From assembly GCA_964020975.1 (NCBI GenBank), contig OZ026620.1, positions 80,095,279-80,159,278 on the forward strand: a DNA stretch of 64,000 nucleotides. The letters run 5' to 3'. The position numbers were made by a program, and so were the translations under genes. Position 1 is the first letter of the stretch. Each line of letters begins with the position of its first letter. Of this stretch, positions 38,120 to 49,590 are shown one piece after another. Origin of the DNA: Hermodice carunculata (Eukaryota > Annelida > Polychaeta > Eunicida > Amphinomidae). The notes beneath the pieces are model-generated. The model saw only the letters and a program-made list of their open reading frames with translations. It was not told the origin of the DNA and did not search any database.

Positions 38120-39866
38120 ACTAAAATAAAAATGACTACAGACTTGATAAAACCCTAGTCAAGACGAACATCTTCCATGTCAATTTGACAAGCAGATAGT
38201 CATAACAATATAACAGATTAACACTAAACAGGCCTAGGCCTATGTGTCAACTTTTCCAGCAGCATGATTTTTTTTCTTACAGAAACCAATTAAGTTAACA
38301 TCAAGGAGCAAGCATTGTAGATTCGGATTGAAGATCACAGATTTTTAATCCTATTGTTTTATTTCAGTAGGCCTCTCAAAATGGATCCACCTTTCTGTGC
38401 CTGCGTCTCATAAGTTGCACCTTGGATGCGTTATGCTTGCTGACCCTTTGCTTCGAATCTGCACTTCCTAGTGAGATAAACCAACAAAGCTGGTTCCCCC
38501 AAAGGACATTGCATTTTATTGTACTTAAACATTGTAATATACCTTTCCAGAGAGTTTGGTAACTTTGCTCTTGTAAAGTCATCCTTTTTGAAGATAGTTG
38601 TGCCATATTCATAATGTTTACAAGCATATATCTATTTTTTATGTGTTTTATATTATTGTACCCGGGCTGGGGCTGGGGCTGGGGCTGGGGTTGGTTATGA
38701 CGTGTAGGCCTATAGGCCTAATCCTTACTAGCTTTATGTCTCATGCATTTATTTGATGTATCGTGCATTTCATTTTATTGCTGGTATAGCTCTATGCTAA
38801 AATAGGCCTAGGCTATATATGATCAATAGATCATTTACGATGTGCTGTTGGCGCTCACGTGTTTTGCCATATAGTGTTCCTCAATCCTGGGGCGGTTAAA
38901 AACTATCAGAAACTTGCTGCGCAGGCTTGTGACAGAAGTCGTTCCCCCCTGCATGAACAGTCATAGGCTATATTGTGTTCCATACATCGGGTCTTTCTGC
39001 ACGTGATAGCCTATGTGTCAAACGTGTGCTAAACCCCGTCCTCATATTGGTACCACAAGGCACAACTTTACAAGAAAAAACATCAGGATCAGGGCTTCTG
39101 GACCCTCTGGCCGCACCACGTCATCCAAAGGCCTAATCTTTATTCATCCCACAGACACTCTGTTTGCGCGCTTGTGAAAATCATAACCTATGGCAATGCA
39201 CAACACACAATGGATGTTCGAAACCATGCAGTGCCATTAGCATGTCTGTGACGTTTGAATCTCACCAGGCCAACCCGACACACTGACTCGCGTGCACAGT
39301 TTTACCCAAGGCTGATGCGAGAGAACTAAGAAAACAACTTCCCTTGGCATGAGTTGGGTGCATTGTGCTTAAGAAAGCTGTTTACACAACGCAATCAAAA
39401 GCTGTCGACCTGATGGAACAATTTGAATTAAAAAATCTAAACGCATGAAAAATTTGTCCGAAAGATTGTTTTTGAGACAAAATATTACGGCCAGCAACTA
39501 GCCTATGTATTGGGTGACACGGGTGAGAACGAATTTAGCCTACATGGTGAACTTGCAATTGTACACTCCATAATATGGGGCAACTCCGCACACAGTGCAG
39601 TTCAGTAATTGCGCGGGCTTAAATACAATGACCTCGGCTGTGTCAACTGTGACCTTCACGCTGTGGTACCTACCTCCACTGAACTTTCTGTTCAGAATGG
39701 TAATTTAGTACAGTGAAAATATGCATTTCCGATTTTCAATGGGGTTGCTGCCCATGGTTGCCGGTTTAACGTGCGGCCGTTCTGCGTTCAAAAAACTAAA
39801 TAGGTGCGACCATCCACAAGCACATTGTCTGCGTCTATGCAAGCTGGTGAACCTAAACAAAAACCA
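38120..39866. other. Gene-free stretch
   Basis: No supported exon. A short (GGGGCT)n run lies at 38663-38690. 'taggcctatag'-type words recur. Confidence 0.45.
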
Positions 39867-40430
39867 AAACCATGGCTGAGGGAAGTACATGGTTTCGGTT
39901 AACGATATGTATTTTTTTCAAATGTCAGGGATGAGCCTTTTCCAGGAAATCATGGATTTTTCCCCAGATTTCCCGGAATTCCTGGATTTTCGGTTCAATT
40001 TCTTGATAAAATCACTGTTTTATTGCCTCAAAATGCCGAAATTGTTGTTTTTACTGAGGGTCAGCAGTACATTGTATGACACTTCAGAGAAATTTCTCCT
40101 AAATTACGCTCATGTCTGAATTGTGGACCATAAAAATATCAGTTTTCTAAACCTAAAGTTAAAGTTGGAATAAGAAATGGCAAGTGTGAGAGTCTATGTT
40201 GAACGTCTGTGAAAAATCAACGTGGCCTCCCACTTGCAAAAAGAAACAAAAGGGGAGTTCTAGGACGAGGCAGACACATCCTTAAATTGAGCGCTTACCA
40301 GAAAGCCGCCCTCAAACCAGCAAGATCCATTTCTTTGTGACAGCGGTACGAGTTCTCACTGAAACCAAGGTCAAGGATCGAAACTCCTTGAGTGATCATT
40401 CTGTAGCCTGGGCAAACCACAATTTTGGGC
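39867..40430 (+). repeat. Dispersed repeat copy 2 (homologous to 33845-34200)
   Basis: Same ordered landmarks as the 33845 copy, with more divergence and a longer middle. The far end 'ctgtagcctgggcaaaccacaatttt' also matches 36760-36788. Confidence 0.6.
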
Positions 40431-41662
40431 AGTGGCGGATCATACGTTAGGGATGGTTTTAAAGGGCTGGTTATGTTTTAAGTCTTCACAATCATTGTGG
40501 GTTGATAACGTATTTCACTGCTTGTCCCGAATATCATTACCTGCTGTCTCAGAACATAGCCTTCAATTGAAAGTTGGTCAGGCCAAATTCAGAAATTTAG
40601 AAATTCTGAGCAAATTTCTGTATATTAGGCAAACATAGATTTAATGACCTAAAATAAAATGTTGGTCCTACCAATCGGACCAATCGGACCCCAATTAAGG
40701 CTACGGCCCTGTCAGTCTGGAAAGGCAGCTTGGTATAAGGGTTGTGTGGGTAGCAATTTCAGTAACAATGTGGTGTCATTTCCTCATAACTCTTGGCAAC
40801 TTTGGACGACAGTGGCGGGAGAACCACACCTGCCGCTGTCCCCCTCTCGCCCAGTTATATCCTATAACATTCCAAAACTGTTCAGCCATTCTGCATGGCA
40901 ATTACGATACTGTACTTTAACGGCTCCGACCTGTACTGTGTGTCGACTTTCTGGGGAACAAGTAATAAAGTATGCCTTTAAAAGGAAGTTTTCATGAATG
41001 TGACGGCCCTAACAGTAACACTAACAAGAAAATGTAACACAAACACAAAAAAGCCTTTGAGCATGATAAAGCATCTGTCTCCAAACTGGCGACGGTGCTA
41101 CGGTACTTAAATATAAAGACCAGCCTGAGCACGTCTTTTCCCAGAACTGTCGGTGCAAGGAAAGAAGTTCAATAAACAGTGACACACTTTGGATACATGA
41201 CTATATTGAACGCCAATTGTTGCCTACATTTACCTGGGTCATGGTGAACTACTATGAAAAACCTAATCATACGACCAGCGTTTCTGGATTTTATTGTCAA
41301 CAATTATAACAATGATAGAGGAAAATTCAGTAATTTACGTCAGCAATTTTTGCTGACGTTTTAATATAAATTGCCATTGAATTGATTATAAACAAACCAA
41401 AAATTGTTTGTTTTTTTTTTTTGCGGGCAACTTTACAATGAATTATGTCGGCGTACTTGTGGTTGTAAAAATTTCAATCCCATGTATGTGCTATTCTAAA
41501 CCAGTTTCAACATTTTCTAGATACATTCGATGATTGTCGATAGGTCTGTCGGTATACGCAGATATCTTGGTTATCCCTATATCTTTCTTTCTTGCTTTAT
41601 GATGATGGCGAGTTACATGAACATAATACCAAAGGTGTACAATTGGAATTATACTAATCCGT

Positions 41663-41704
<42 letters not shown>
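40431..41704. other. Gene-free stretch before the Tc1 element
   Basis: No supported exon. A short hairpin ACGTCAGCAA-TTT-TTGCTGACGT lies at 41337-41359. (CA)n then (TA)n at 41665-41704 form the left half of the microsatellite into which the Tc1 element jumped. Confidence 0.5.
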
Positions 41705-41731
41705 CTGAACCCCAATGAAAAGTATCCACAT
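41705..41731 (+). repeat. Left terminal inverted repeat of the Tc1 element
   Basis: 27 bp, an exact reverse complement of 43196-43222. Confidence 0.95.
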
Positions 41732-41911
41732 GTCAATTTTGAAGTATTTTATTGTTTATACTTGAAACATTTCATACCTAGACGTGCTTAGAACTTAACA
41801 AAGCATTCACTTTTCTGGCGTAAAATAATGTCACGCTCTACCGACATTAACGTCACTTACAGGCAAAAAATGTCATTAACTGCCCTAATTGAAAGTCACA
41901 AATTTTTCTGT

Positions 41912-42931
41912 TCAATATGGGATGTGGCCACCTCGAGCATCAACACATGCTATACATCTGCGGCGCATACTGCTGACCAGGGTTTGAATTCTGTGTTGGG
42001 GAACATTATTCCATTCTTCCTGCAGAGCTTGGATCAGCTGGTTTCGGGTAGTAGGCCTAGGTGTCCTCCGTTGAATACCTTGGCCTAACTGATCCCACAA
42101 ATGTTCAATAGGGCTCAGATCGGGTGAGAACGCTGGCCATTCCATGACATTGATGTTGTTCTCATTGAGAAAGTTCATTGTTAATCTTGCAGAGTGTGCA
42201 CGTGCATTGTCCTGCTGAAAGCTCGCCAGATCTTGATGCTGCTCCATAAATGGGACCATGTGCGGCTCCAGCACCTCATCAATGTACCGCCTAGCATTGA
42301 AGATCCCTTGAATGACCACTAGGGGTGTCCGGTAGCGGTTGCTGATGCCTGCCCACACCATGACAGAGGGTCCACCCCATCGATCTGCCTGACGGACACA
42401 GGCATCTGCATATCTCTCCCCAGTCCGGCGCCACACACGTTCTCTGCCATCTGCTCTGCTGACACAAAAACGGGACTCGTCAGTAAAAAGGACGGTATTC
42501 CACTGCTGGCGAGTCCACCTGGAGTGTGCTCTACACCACTGCAGTCGTCTTTCTCTTCTGGGTTGGGTCAGCAGGTTACCCCTGTAAGGTCTTCTGGCTG
42601 TTAGGCCACTGCTCCTCAGTCGCCTCTCCACAGTAGAACTACTGACAGGACGGTGATTCACCCCTTGAGTCTCACGGGCTGTTTGGGCTGCTGTACGGAA
42701 ACGGTCTCGCAGGTGCATCAGCCGGATGTGACGGTCTTGGCCAGGTGTTGTCACTCTTTCTCGGCCAGGCCTAGGCCGATCATCTACGGATCCAGTTTCT
42801 TGTTGCCGTTCAATTAGTCGTTGGATGGTGCGCCGAGTACACCCCATTCTTTGTGCGATTTGAGTGATTGGGACTCCACCCTCTGCAAGCCCCAAAGCAT
42901 GGTGTCTTTGACCTTGGCTCAGACGCGGCAT
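41912..42931 (-). CDS. Tc1-type transposase (DD34E), 339 aa
   Basis: Cuts and joins the element's ends at TA sites. The N-terminal residues about 1-110 form two helix-turn-helix-type DNA-binding parts (GVPITQIAQRMGCTRRTIQRL; RPVSSSTVERRLRSSG) linked by a basic GRERV segment, like the GRPR hook. The catalytic triad is complete: D151 (LFTDESRF), D241 (QQDNARAH) and E276 (PDLSPIEHLWD), with 34 residues between the last two. Length is normal for the family. Starts at ATG (42931) and stops at TGA (41912). It lies antisense to my numbering, between the two inverted repeats. Confidence 0.95.
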   Translation of the reverse strand: MPRLSQGQRHHALGLAEGGVPITQIAQRMGCTRRTIQRLIERQQETGSVDDRPRPGRERVTTPGQDRHIRLMHLRDRFRTAAQTARETQGVNHRPVSSSTVERRLRSSGLTARRPYRGNLLTQPRRERRLQWCRAHSRWTRQQWNTVLFTDESRFCVSRADGRERVWRRTGERYADACVRQADRWGGPSVMVWAGISNRYRTPLVVIQGIFNARRYIDEVLEPHMVPFMEQHQDLASFQQDNARAHSARLTMNFLNENNINVMEWPAFSPDLSPIEHLWDQLGQGIQRRTPRPTTRNQLIQALQEEWNNVPQHRIQTLVSSMRRRCIACVDARGGHIPY

Positions 42932-43195
42932 GATCGCCTCAACACACCTGAGACCACTGGCTTTTTTCTTGGCTGAACATCCCTTTTTAAAGCCACTGAA
43001 AACATCAGGTCATTTTAGCCATCCAATAGGAGTGGTGGTCAGAAGCCATATTCGGTGCACAAAAGTCACATGCATTATGTAACAACCCAGCAAAAGTTAA
43101 AAAGTTGTCCTGAATGACCCTGATGTAGGCTCCAAACCATGCATATATGCACACACAGTACTTAGTAACTTACAAAATTAATGTGTTAATTTTTT

Positions 43196-43222
43196 ATGTG
43201 GATACTTTTCATTGGGGTTCAG
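43196..43222 (-). repeat. Right terminal inverted repeat of the Tc1 element
   Basis: 27 bp, exact inverse of 41705-41731, followed by TATATATA. Confidence 0.95.
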
Positions 43223-43299
43223 TATATATATATATACATATATATGTATACATACATACACATATATATGTGTATATATACACACACACACACACAAAC

Positions 43300-43382
<83 letters not shown>
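43223..43382. repeat. (TA)n/(CA)n microsatellite
   Basis: Right half of the microsatellite interrupted by the Tc1 element. All YIYI ORFs here are artefacts. Confidence 0.95.
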
Positions 43383-43385
<3 letters not shown>

Positions 43386-44054
43386 AAGCTTTTAACCCCA
43401 TATGCCTTCCAAATATCTGATACCTACATTAAATGAAAATTTCATGTCTTGGGATTTTATTTCCAGTAATCAGGTCTGTATGTTGCAACAGCCGGACGCG
43501 AATTTTTCAAATATTTCTTTTGGAGAACACTTCCATATTTATGTCTTTTTAGCTCACATATGTTCTGGAAATTTCCTCTTTTTTGTGAACAATATGACTA
43601 TGTTACATAGAACTTTCTTTTCAATATAAGAAATACGAACAATGCAAGTGCACAAATAAACTTTTATGCAATTTCTATATATAGGGGTAACATGAGGTAA
43701 TATGCCCCCCCCCCTCCCCATGGATTTTCTCTTGGAAAACAAAACGTACATCTATATATATATAAATAACCAGCCTGTTACATTCCTTTAGCATTAAAGA
43801 CCTAAAAAATTTAGACCAGCAGTCTGATATATTTTACATGTCTGTGCCAAAAATGAAAATTACTTCCATACCCATATTTCCCATCCATAGTCACAAGATA
43901 ATATGGATTCTTGCTACTTCAAGTGGAATTTCATGAAAGTACATAATTTTTTTACTCAAAACATAAATAAGGAGATTAACAGCTTCATATTTTGCCCTTG
44001 ATTATATTATCTCCAGAATCGTAAGTCAGGTCAAATGAAAATGCAAAAGATCAA
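43383..44054. other. Gene-free stretch
   Basis: No exon supported. A short poly-C run lies at 43706-43714. Confidence 0.5.
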
Positions 44055-44145
44055 ACTAGGAAAGATGATTTGCTGCATAGCAAATCAGTGTGTGTGTCTT
44101 CAAAGCATATTGGTATGGCAATGTCAACTATTCCATAACACAGGG

Positions 44146-44725
44146 GTAGAAGTTGGAATGACATCTCTATCTATTATAGCTTTGAAGATATTCAAGATTT
44201 AAAATTTCTAATGGTGCTATTTTGCATAATTTAAAGTGCTACTTCTTTTGGTTTTTATTCATAAGGTGCACAATGGTCAACAACCCCCTTGTAGAAGTTG
44301 GAATGACATATCTATCTATTGTAGTGTTGAAGATATTCAAGATTGAAAATTTCAAGTACTGTTAATTAGCATAATTTAAATTGCAACAACTTTTGTTTTA
44401 GATTCATTACATGCACAATGGTCAACAACCCCCTTGTAGAAATTGAAATCACATCTCTATCTATGATAGTTTTGAAGATATTCAAGTTTTAAAATTTCAA
44501 ATACTGTTAATTAGCATAATTGAAATTGCTACAATATTTGTTCTAAATTCATTAGATGTGCACTGGTCAATAACCCCCTAGTAGAAGTTGGAATGACATC
44601 TCTATCTATTATACTTTTGAAGATATTCAAGATTTTAAATTTCAAATGCCCCTAATTTGCATAATTTCAAACATCTTCATTTCTGTGTATAAAACGGTCA
44701 AACTCCTTGTATGGAGGCACAATCA
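44146..44725 (+). repeat. Tandem array, 4 units of 144-146 bp
   Basis: 'gtagaa.ttg.aat.acat.tctatctat.atag' recurs at 44146, 44291, 44435 and 44581. Each unit then has 'gaagatattcaag', 'aaaatttc' and 'cataatt'. Confidence 0.9.
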
Positions 44726-44788
44726 TGCCAAGTTTGGAGTTTCTATGTATAATAGTGTCCGAGAAAAGTGTCGGACAAATTTGCTGGT

Positions 44789-44789
44789 A

Positions 44790-44883
<94 letters not shown>

Positions 44884-44896
44884 AAGAAAGAAAGAA
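44789..44896. repeat. (AAAG)n(GA)n microsatellite
   Basis: Near-pure GAAA, then GA, then GAAA. Confidence 0.95.
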
Positions 44897-45870
44897 GTTT
44901 GTGTGCCTTCAAAAGTTGCAAATATTCAATGCTACAACTTTTATCCTTTGGTACTTCACATCCTTTAAGCTTATGGCTGCATGCAAATTTCAAAGTCCAA
45001 ATGACCTAGACCTTTGACCTGTGCAGGTAACATGTAAATTGCACAGTGTTACAATACCCACAATTTAAGCCAAACATGAACCAAATCAGAGTAAAATTGA
45101 CCAAGTTATGGCAAGATGAAACTTTCGAAGGGCCAAATGACCTTGACATTTGCCCTTTTGAGGTTACATGTTCTTATAAAAATGTGCAGTGTAGCAATAC
45201 CTACAATTTGAGTCCAACATGATTAGAATTGGATGAAGAGTGGCCAAGTTATGACTGGATGAAACTTTCAAAGGTCAACGTGACCATGAACTTGAATTTT
45301 AGAGGTCACATGTAAATTTTAAAAAATGTGCAGGGTTACATAGCTACAACTTGAGCCCAACATGATCAAACTGGATACAAATCGACCAAGTTATAGCTAG
45401 AAGAAAGCCACCATCGAAAGTGGCCTTTGACCTTGATATGACCTCTACCTGAAGTGAACCTTGACCTTAGAAATGACATTTTGGCTTAAAATTGACCTTT
45501 GACCTTGACATGACCCCTGACCTTGACATGACCTTTGACCCTGACATGACCTTGACATTTGAGATGACCTTTACCTTGCTATGATCGAACTCCATTACAC
45601 TCGGAACCACATCTACTATAGTATATAAGATATTGAAGATTTAAAACTTTAATTAGCCCTCATTTGCATAATTTGGAAAAGTGTGACCTCTCATTATAAA
45701 AAGGCCAGACTTTATCCATAGAAGTATAATTGTGCCAAATTTGGAGTTTCTACATGCCATACTTTTCAAATGAAATGTCGGACAAATTTGCCTTTAAAGA
45801 AAGAAAGAAGAAAGAAAAAAAAGAAAGAATTCCTGGAAAAACAATATGTCTGTGTTGGCACACACACATA
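44897..45870 (+). mobile_element. HINE/pearl-like element, copy E
   Basis: 'gtttgtgtgccttcaaaagttgcaaatattcaatg' onward parallels copy B (from about 994). It has the same order of core units, TGACCTTTGACCT at 45493-45505, a short GAAA tract (45797-45830) and the 3' hairpin at 45846-45869. The first few tens of bases, with the 5' hairpin, are missing. Confidence 0.65.
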
Positions 45871-45922
45871 ACTAGAGTCACAGGTTTTGAGGAAGAAAAG
45901 GGAAAGGTGGTATCCTTTACCA
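45871..45922 (+). repeat. Shared 3' flank (copy of 1947-1997)
   Basis: Near-identical to the flank of copy B. It breaks off at 'tttacca', where this copy continues into another HINE 3' end and the other copy into unrelated DNA. Confidence 0.8.
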
Positions 45923-45934
45923 AATTTGCCTGTA

Positions 45935-46006
<72 letters not shown>

Positions 46007-46043
46007 AAAAACAAAAAAGTGTGTGTTGACACATACACTTTAA
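45923..46043 (+). mobile_element. HINE 3'-end fragment with (AAAG)n
   Basis: 'aaatttgcctgtaaag' plus (GAAA)n (45934-46010) plus a degenerate hairpin GTGTGTGTTGACACATACAC (46019-46038). Only the 3' module of the family. Confidence 0.6.
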
Positions 46044-46343
46044 TAAAGTATCAATGCAAAGGTGCGCATATTTCCCCCACAGAAGGGGTAATATGGGTAT
46101 AGCTCATACCTGCCATTAGTTTATGCAATAAGCTAATAACAGACATCTAGCTACTCATGTTACCCCCACATCAATAGGTAAGCCGACTCATCTTTTGGTC
46201 CAAAGATTTTCACAGTTAATTTACAACTAATCGATCCTTTCAGAATATCTTTTGAACTGAAACATACATTGCCACCTCCATGTAATCTTTAAAGTAGAAG
46301 GAAATTTCTGAGTTAAGACCCTAAATTCCTAATTGGTTTGCTT

Positions 46344-46379
<36 letters not shown>

Positions 46380-46432
46380 CAAGCAACACCGCAAAATAAA
46401 CCAATACTGATCATGAAGTAGTTAAAAATAAT
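46044..46432. other. Gene-free stretch
   Basis: A short (TA)n at 46348-46374; otherwise nothing recognised. Confidence 0.5.
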
Positions 46433-47420
46433 TTGATTTCGGTCGATTTAAGTATACAGTTCCCTTACTCACATATTTTCTTTATTTGTGAGGTATGTTT
46501 TAAAAATGTAGTCCAGTTAATTATAAACAACTATGGGGAAAAAAAATATTATACAAAAACATTGGAGAAACTCTGTTCAATACAATTCCAAAGTTTCATA
46601 CTAAAAGCAAAAATATCAGTCAAAACTTCTGTTTCAGAATTAATCGGGAACATGTTTAAGCATAATGGTAAACTATACATAAATATTAATTCATATTCAA
46701 AGAAAGCATATTGGTCTCACAATGAATATTCAAAAAGTAACGTTAAATCGTACACTGTTGAAACTTTGAGGCTATTAAACTGCTTTTGGATGATACTTTT
46801 GTTCAATGAAGACCACTGGTTTTTCAACAAATGAAAGACGTTAAAATGGAGATCAACCGCTCCCCATTACTTGCAAATTTATATGTAACTTCGCTTGAAT
46901 TTAAGAATATGGATAAATTGATGAAAAGGGACTTTTAAATGACTACAAAATTATCAAACAACGCAAGTTTTATTGATGACATTGTTCGTGTCAGTGTACA
47001 AAATTTCAGTGAAATTGCCAAAGAAATTACCTAAGAGATATCCCTTTGGAAGGTTACAATTCAGATCGATGGTCTCAAAGATGTGTTTCTGGACTTGTAT
47101 ATTCAGGTCACTAATGACAGGTTTTGTAATAAAGTCTATCACAAAATAGATGAGTTTAACTTTGAAGTAGTTAACTATCCTTCCCCGGACAGTAACATTT
47201 CGGAAAGTATTGGATATAATACATTTTTGTCACAAATTTTGAGATTTGGTCGTATTTGTTCTAAATTTTAGAACTTTGCATCCAGAACTAAATTTATTTA
47301 CAATAAACTTGAGTCAAGAGGATTTAAAGGTGTACTTTTGACTAAATATTTCTCCAAATTTTGCTGTAAACATTCAAGGATGGTTAAATAGTTTGACTTT
47401 AGTAATTTTAGAGATTTTAG
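46433..47420 (+). pseudogene. Reverse transcriptase remnant with FIDDI box (Penelope-like or related)
   Basis: Frame pieces include SPLLANLYVTSLEFKNMDKL, ASFIDDIVRVSVQNFSE, LKDVFLDLYIQVTNDRFCNK, FNFEVVNYPSPDSNISESIG, FLSQILRFGRICS and ESRGFKGVLLTKYFSKFCCKH. The order (LLANLY, then IDDI, then FLDL, FNF.VV.YP, SQ..RF.R.CS) matches a large RT family common in marine animals that I recall as Penelope-like or similar, but the clade is uncertain. Stops and frame changes show it is dead. The repeat tail at 47500-47650 follows. Confidence 0.6.
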
Positions 47421-47499
47421 ACTTGCATGTTTTGCTACTTAATTTTATCCTGTGGTATCTTTTTGTTTAATATTCACTTTAAAGACTTTTTAGGCTGGT

Positions 47500-47650
47500 T
47501 TGCTGTTTGTCAGATTAACCACCAGGGGCAATACATGGCAAACAGCTACCCACGACAGTTACAAGCTTGCCTTATTGTCCTTGAAATCTGGTTAAAAAAG
47601 GTTATATTTTGATCGCATTTTCTTGGCTTTCATTCTTTTCTGACTTGCTT
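47500..47650 (+). repeat. Repeat tail shared with 34485-34650
   Basis: 'accaccaggggcaata' ... 'aacagctacccacgacagtt' ... 'cttgccttattgtcc' ... 'cattcttttctgact'. Likely the 3' end of the RT element just upstream. Confidence 0.65.
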
Positions 47651-47729
47651 TAAAAATTTAGCTGTTAATATCCAAAGGTTGTTCGAAAGTTTAACTGTGC
47701 ACGGGTGCACGGTGGGCCGAGCTGGCTGT

Positions 47730-48122
47730 TGTGCTGGTCTGTGCTGGTCAAATGCTGGTGAAATGCTGGTGTGTGCTGGTGAAATGTTGGTGTGTGCTGG
47801 TCAAATGCTGGTGTGTGCTGGTCAAATGCTGGTCTGTGCTGGTCAAATGCTGGTCTGTGCTGGTCAAATGCTGGTCTGTGCTGGTCAAATGCTGGTCTGT
47901 GCTGGTGAAATGCTGGTGTGTGCTGGTCAAATGCTGGTCTGTGCTGGTCAAATGCTGGTAAGTGCTGGTGAAATGCTGGTCTGTGCTGGTGAAATGCTGG
48001 TCTTTGCTGGTCAAATGCTGGTGTGTGCTGGTCAAATGCTGGTCAAATGCTGGTGTGTGCTGGTGAAATGCTGGTGTGTGCTGGTCAAATGCTGTTGTGT
48101 GCTGGTCAAATGCTGTTGTATG
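47730..48122 (+). repeat. Minisatellite, 21-bp unit, about 18-19 copies
   Basis: Unit GTGCTGGTCAAATGCTGGTCT with variants gaaatg/caaatg and gtgt/ctgt. A few shortened units break the period. Because 21 is a multiple of 3, long ORFs (AGQMLVC..., and HQHLTST... on the minus strand) run through it. There are no unique spacers, so this is not CRISPR. Confidence 0.95.
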
Positions 48123-48592
48123 CTGCTCCTCTGATCGGTTACAAGTCTATCCATTTTTAGACTGATCTGTTCTCCGATTGGTTGGGAGGTTTCAACTTGT
48201 TTCTGCTTGGTTGTTTGAGTTAGGTACATTTGTGATTACTTTTACTCTGAATCATTCTACATTGAGACACTGAACTGTTCACATGGTAAGTGGCTTTTTG
48301 TTATAATACATGAGGACAAAGTGTGATTTATAGATCAATGGAAGAGTGACTCCATGACGTCATGGAAATTCCCCACAGTTATTTTTAGATCCAACTCTGC
48401 TGATTGGTTCAGAATATATTGCTGTCTTCTGATTGGTTGTTGGGGATAGGTAGTCTTTGTGTTGTTTTGATTCAGTCTCATTCCTCATTCAGACACTGAT
48501 GTGTTTGCTTGGTGAGTAGAGTATTTGACTGGGAGTGGGAAGTTATGTTTATTTTGCAGGTTTTAATACTTGTTTTGTTTGTGTATTGAAAA
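48123..48592 (+). promoter_or_regulatory. Duplicated CCAAT-rich segment with donor-like ends (weak)
   Basis: Two imperfect copies (about 48125-48290 and 48390-48525). Each has GATTGGTT (CCAAT box on the minus strand), then 'cat..agacactga.c/tgt', and ends in a GT donor-like site (ATG|GTAAGT at 48283; TTG|GTGAGT at 48511). They could be tandem alternative promoters with non-coding first exons on the plus strand. No downstream coding exon was identified. Confidence 0.2.
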
Positions 48593-48687
48593 TACTTGTT
48601 TATTTTGTATGGTGAACATGTTTATTTTTGTGAGGTGAACATGTTTATTTTGTATGGTGAACTTGTTTATTTTGTGTGGTGAATACT
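48593..48687 (+). repeat. Short minisatellite 'tgtttattttgt.tggtgaac', about 4 units
   Basis: Units of about 22-27 bp. Confidence 0.75.
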
Positions 48688-49590
48688 TCTGTGTTGTTAT
48701 CATGGGAAGAGTGGCTCCATTCTTTGATACGAGGACCTGACCTTCAATGTCCGCAATGTGTCTTAGAATAGAGATGGAAAAGTCAGATAGTTCCATCTAA
48801 GGGCGCTTCCTATTAATCATCAATAACCTATTAGAGATCAATATAGTTGTATTCTAAACGTAGTATATGAGAAGACCTTGAAGCAGTAGTGTCACAGACT
48901 GTCATTGGCCGAATAATGTGGTAAGTACCATCTCATTTAATTTCTTGCAGACATAAACATGAGACATATTTGCAAGTCTTGGGAATTTTGCTCTGTGGTG
49001 AAAACTGGTAAGGGACTTAGGGCGGAGTCAGTGTTGTCAATCGAGGGGGCAACATAACTGACTTGTCCCCGTTATAGTTCCAGAACACCCCTCGACATAT
49101 CCACCACTACAGTGTCTCATTTGACATGCACCAGTTTGCATAAAGTTCCTTGCTGCCCTTACAGGGACAGCCCCAATATATTGTTGGGGAGACTTGCTCA
49201 CACACATTTAAACAACAAATATACATTGTTAGCCACAAATTTTCATATTGTTAGACAACTCTTTATGCTAAAAATATACCTCTTAGGGTTTAAAATGTGA
49301 TGTGGTGCTAAAAACATAATTATATGCCATAAACATAATTGTGGAGGTTTAAAACTGTGGGGTGGTGTAAATGATGCTAAAAATAAATTTAGAAAGCTTA
49401 TAGGTATTTTGGTCTCATTTTGAGGCAAGACCCTCATAAATCCCCTGCTTTTCACCTAAATCCTTGCAATGTCGCCAGCTGATCAATATTTCCAATCAAT
49501 CGATAGAGATCAATCCCCTATCACAGATTTCCAATCAATGACCTGTCAATACCAACTTATAACCACCGAGACTGATCCCCCGGCATCCCC
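48688..49590. other. Gene-free stretch
   Basis: No supported exon. A donor-like GTAAGT follows 'cattggccgaataatgtg' at 48920. Confidence 0.45.

Larger units (their letters stand above)
41705..43222 (-). mobile_element. Tc1-type DNA transposon, looks intact (1,518 bp)
   Basis: Perfect 27-bp terminal inverted repeats at 41705-41731 and 43196-43222, starting CTGAACCCCAATG. They are flanked by TA on both sides, inside a (TA)n tract that continues beyond each end. One uninterrupted transposase gene lies between them. Perfect ends plus an open transposase indicate a recent insertion that may be autonomous. TA target duplication is standard for Tc1/mariner. Confidence 0.92.
44055..44896 (+). mobile_element. 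HINE-like element, copy D (different core, 3' end lost)
   Basis: Starts 'actaggaaag' with the 5' hairpin GATTTGCTGCATAGCAAATC (44067-44086). The core is four tandem units of about 145 bp (44146-44725), of a different sequence from copies A-C. Then 'gtgtcggacaaatttgctggtaaag' leads into a (GAAA)/(GA) tract (44789-44896). Copy E begins directly afterwards, without a 3' hairpin between. Confidence 0.6.

Noticed and set aside
43147-43436. YIYIYI ORFs on both strands (also 58271-58760)
   Set aside because: TA/CA microsatellite readings.
47679-48229. ORFs reading AGQMLVC or HQHLTST repeats; also considered as a CRISPR array
   Set aside because: Plain 21-bp minisatellite with no unique spacers; openness is due to a period divisible by three.
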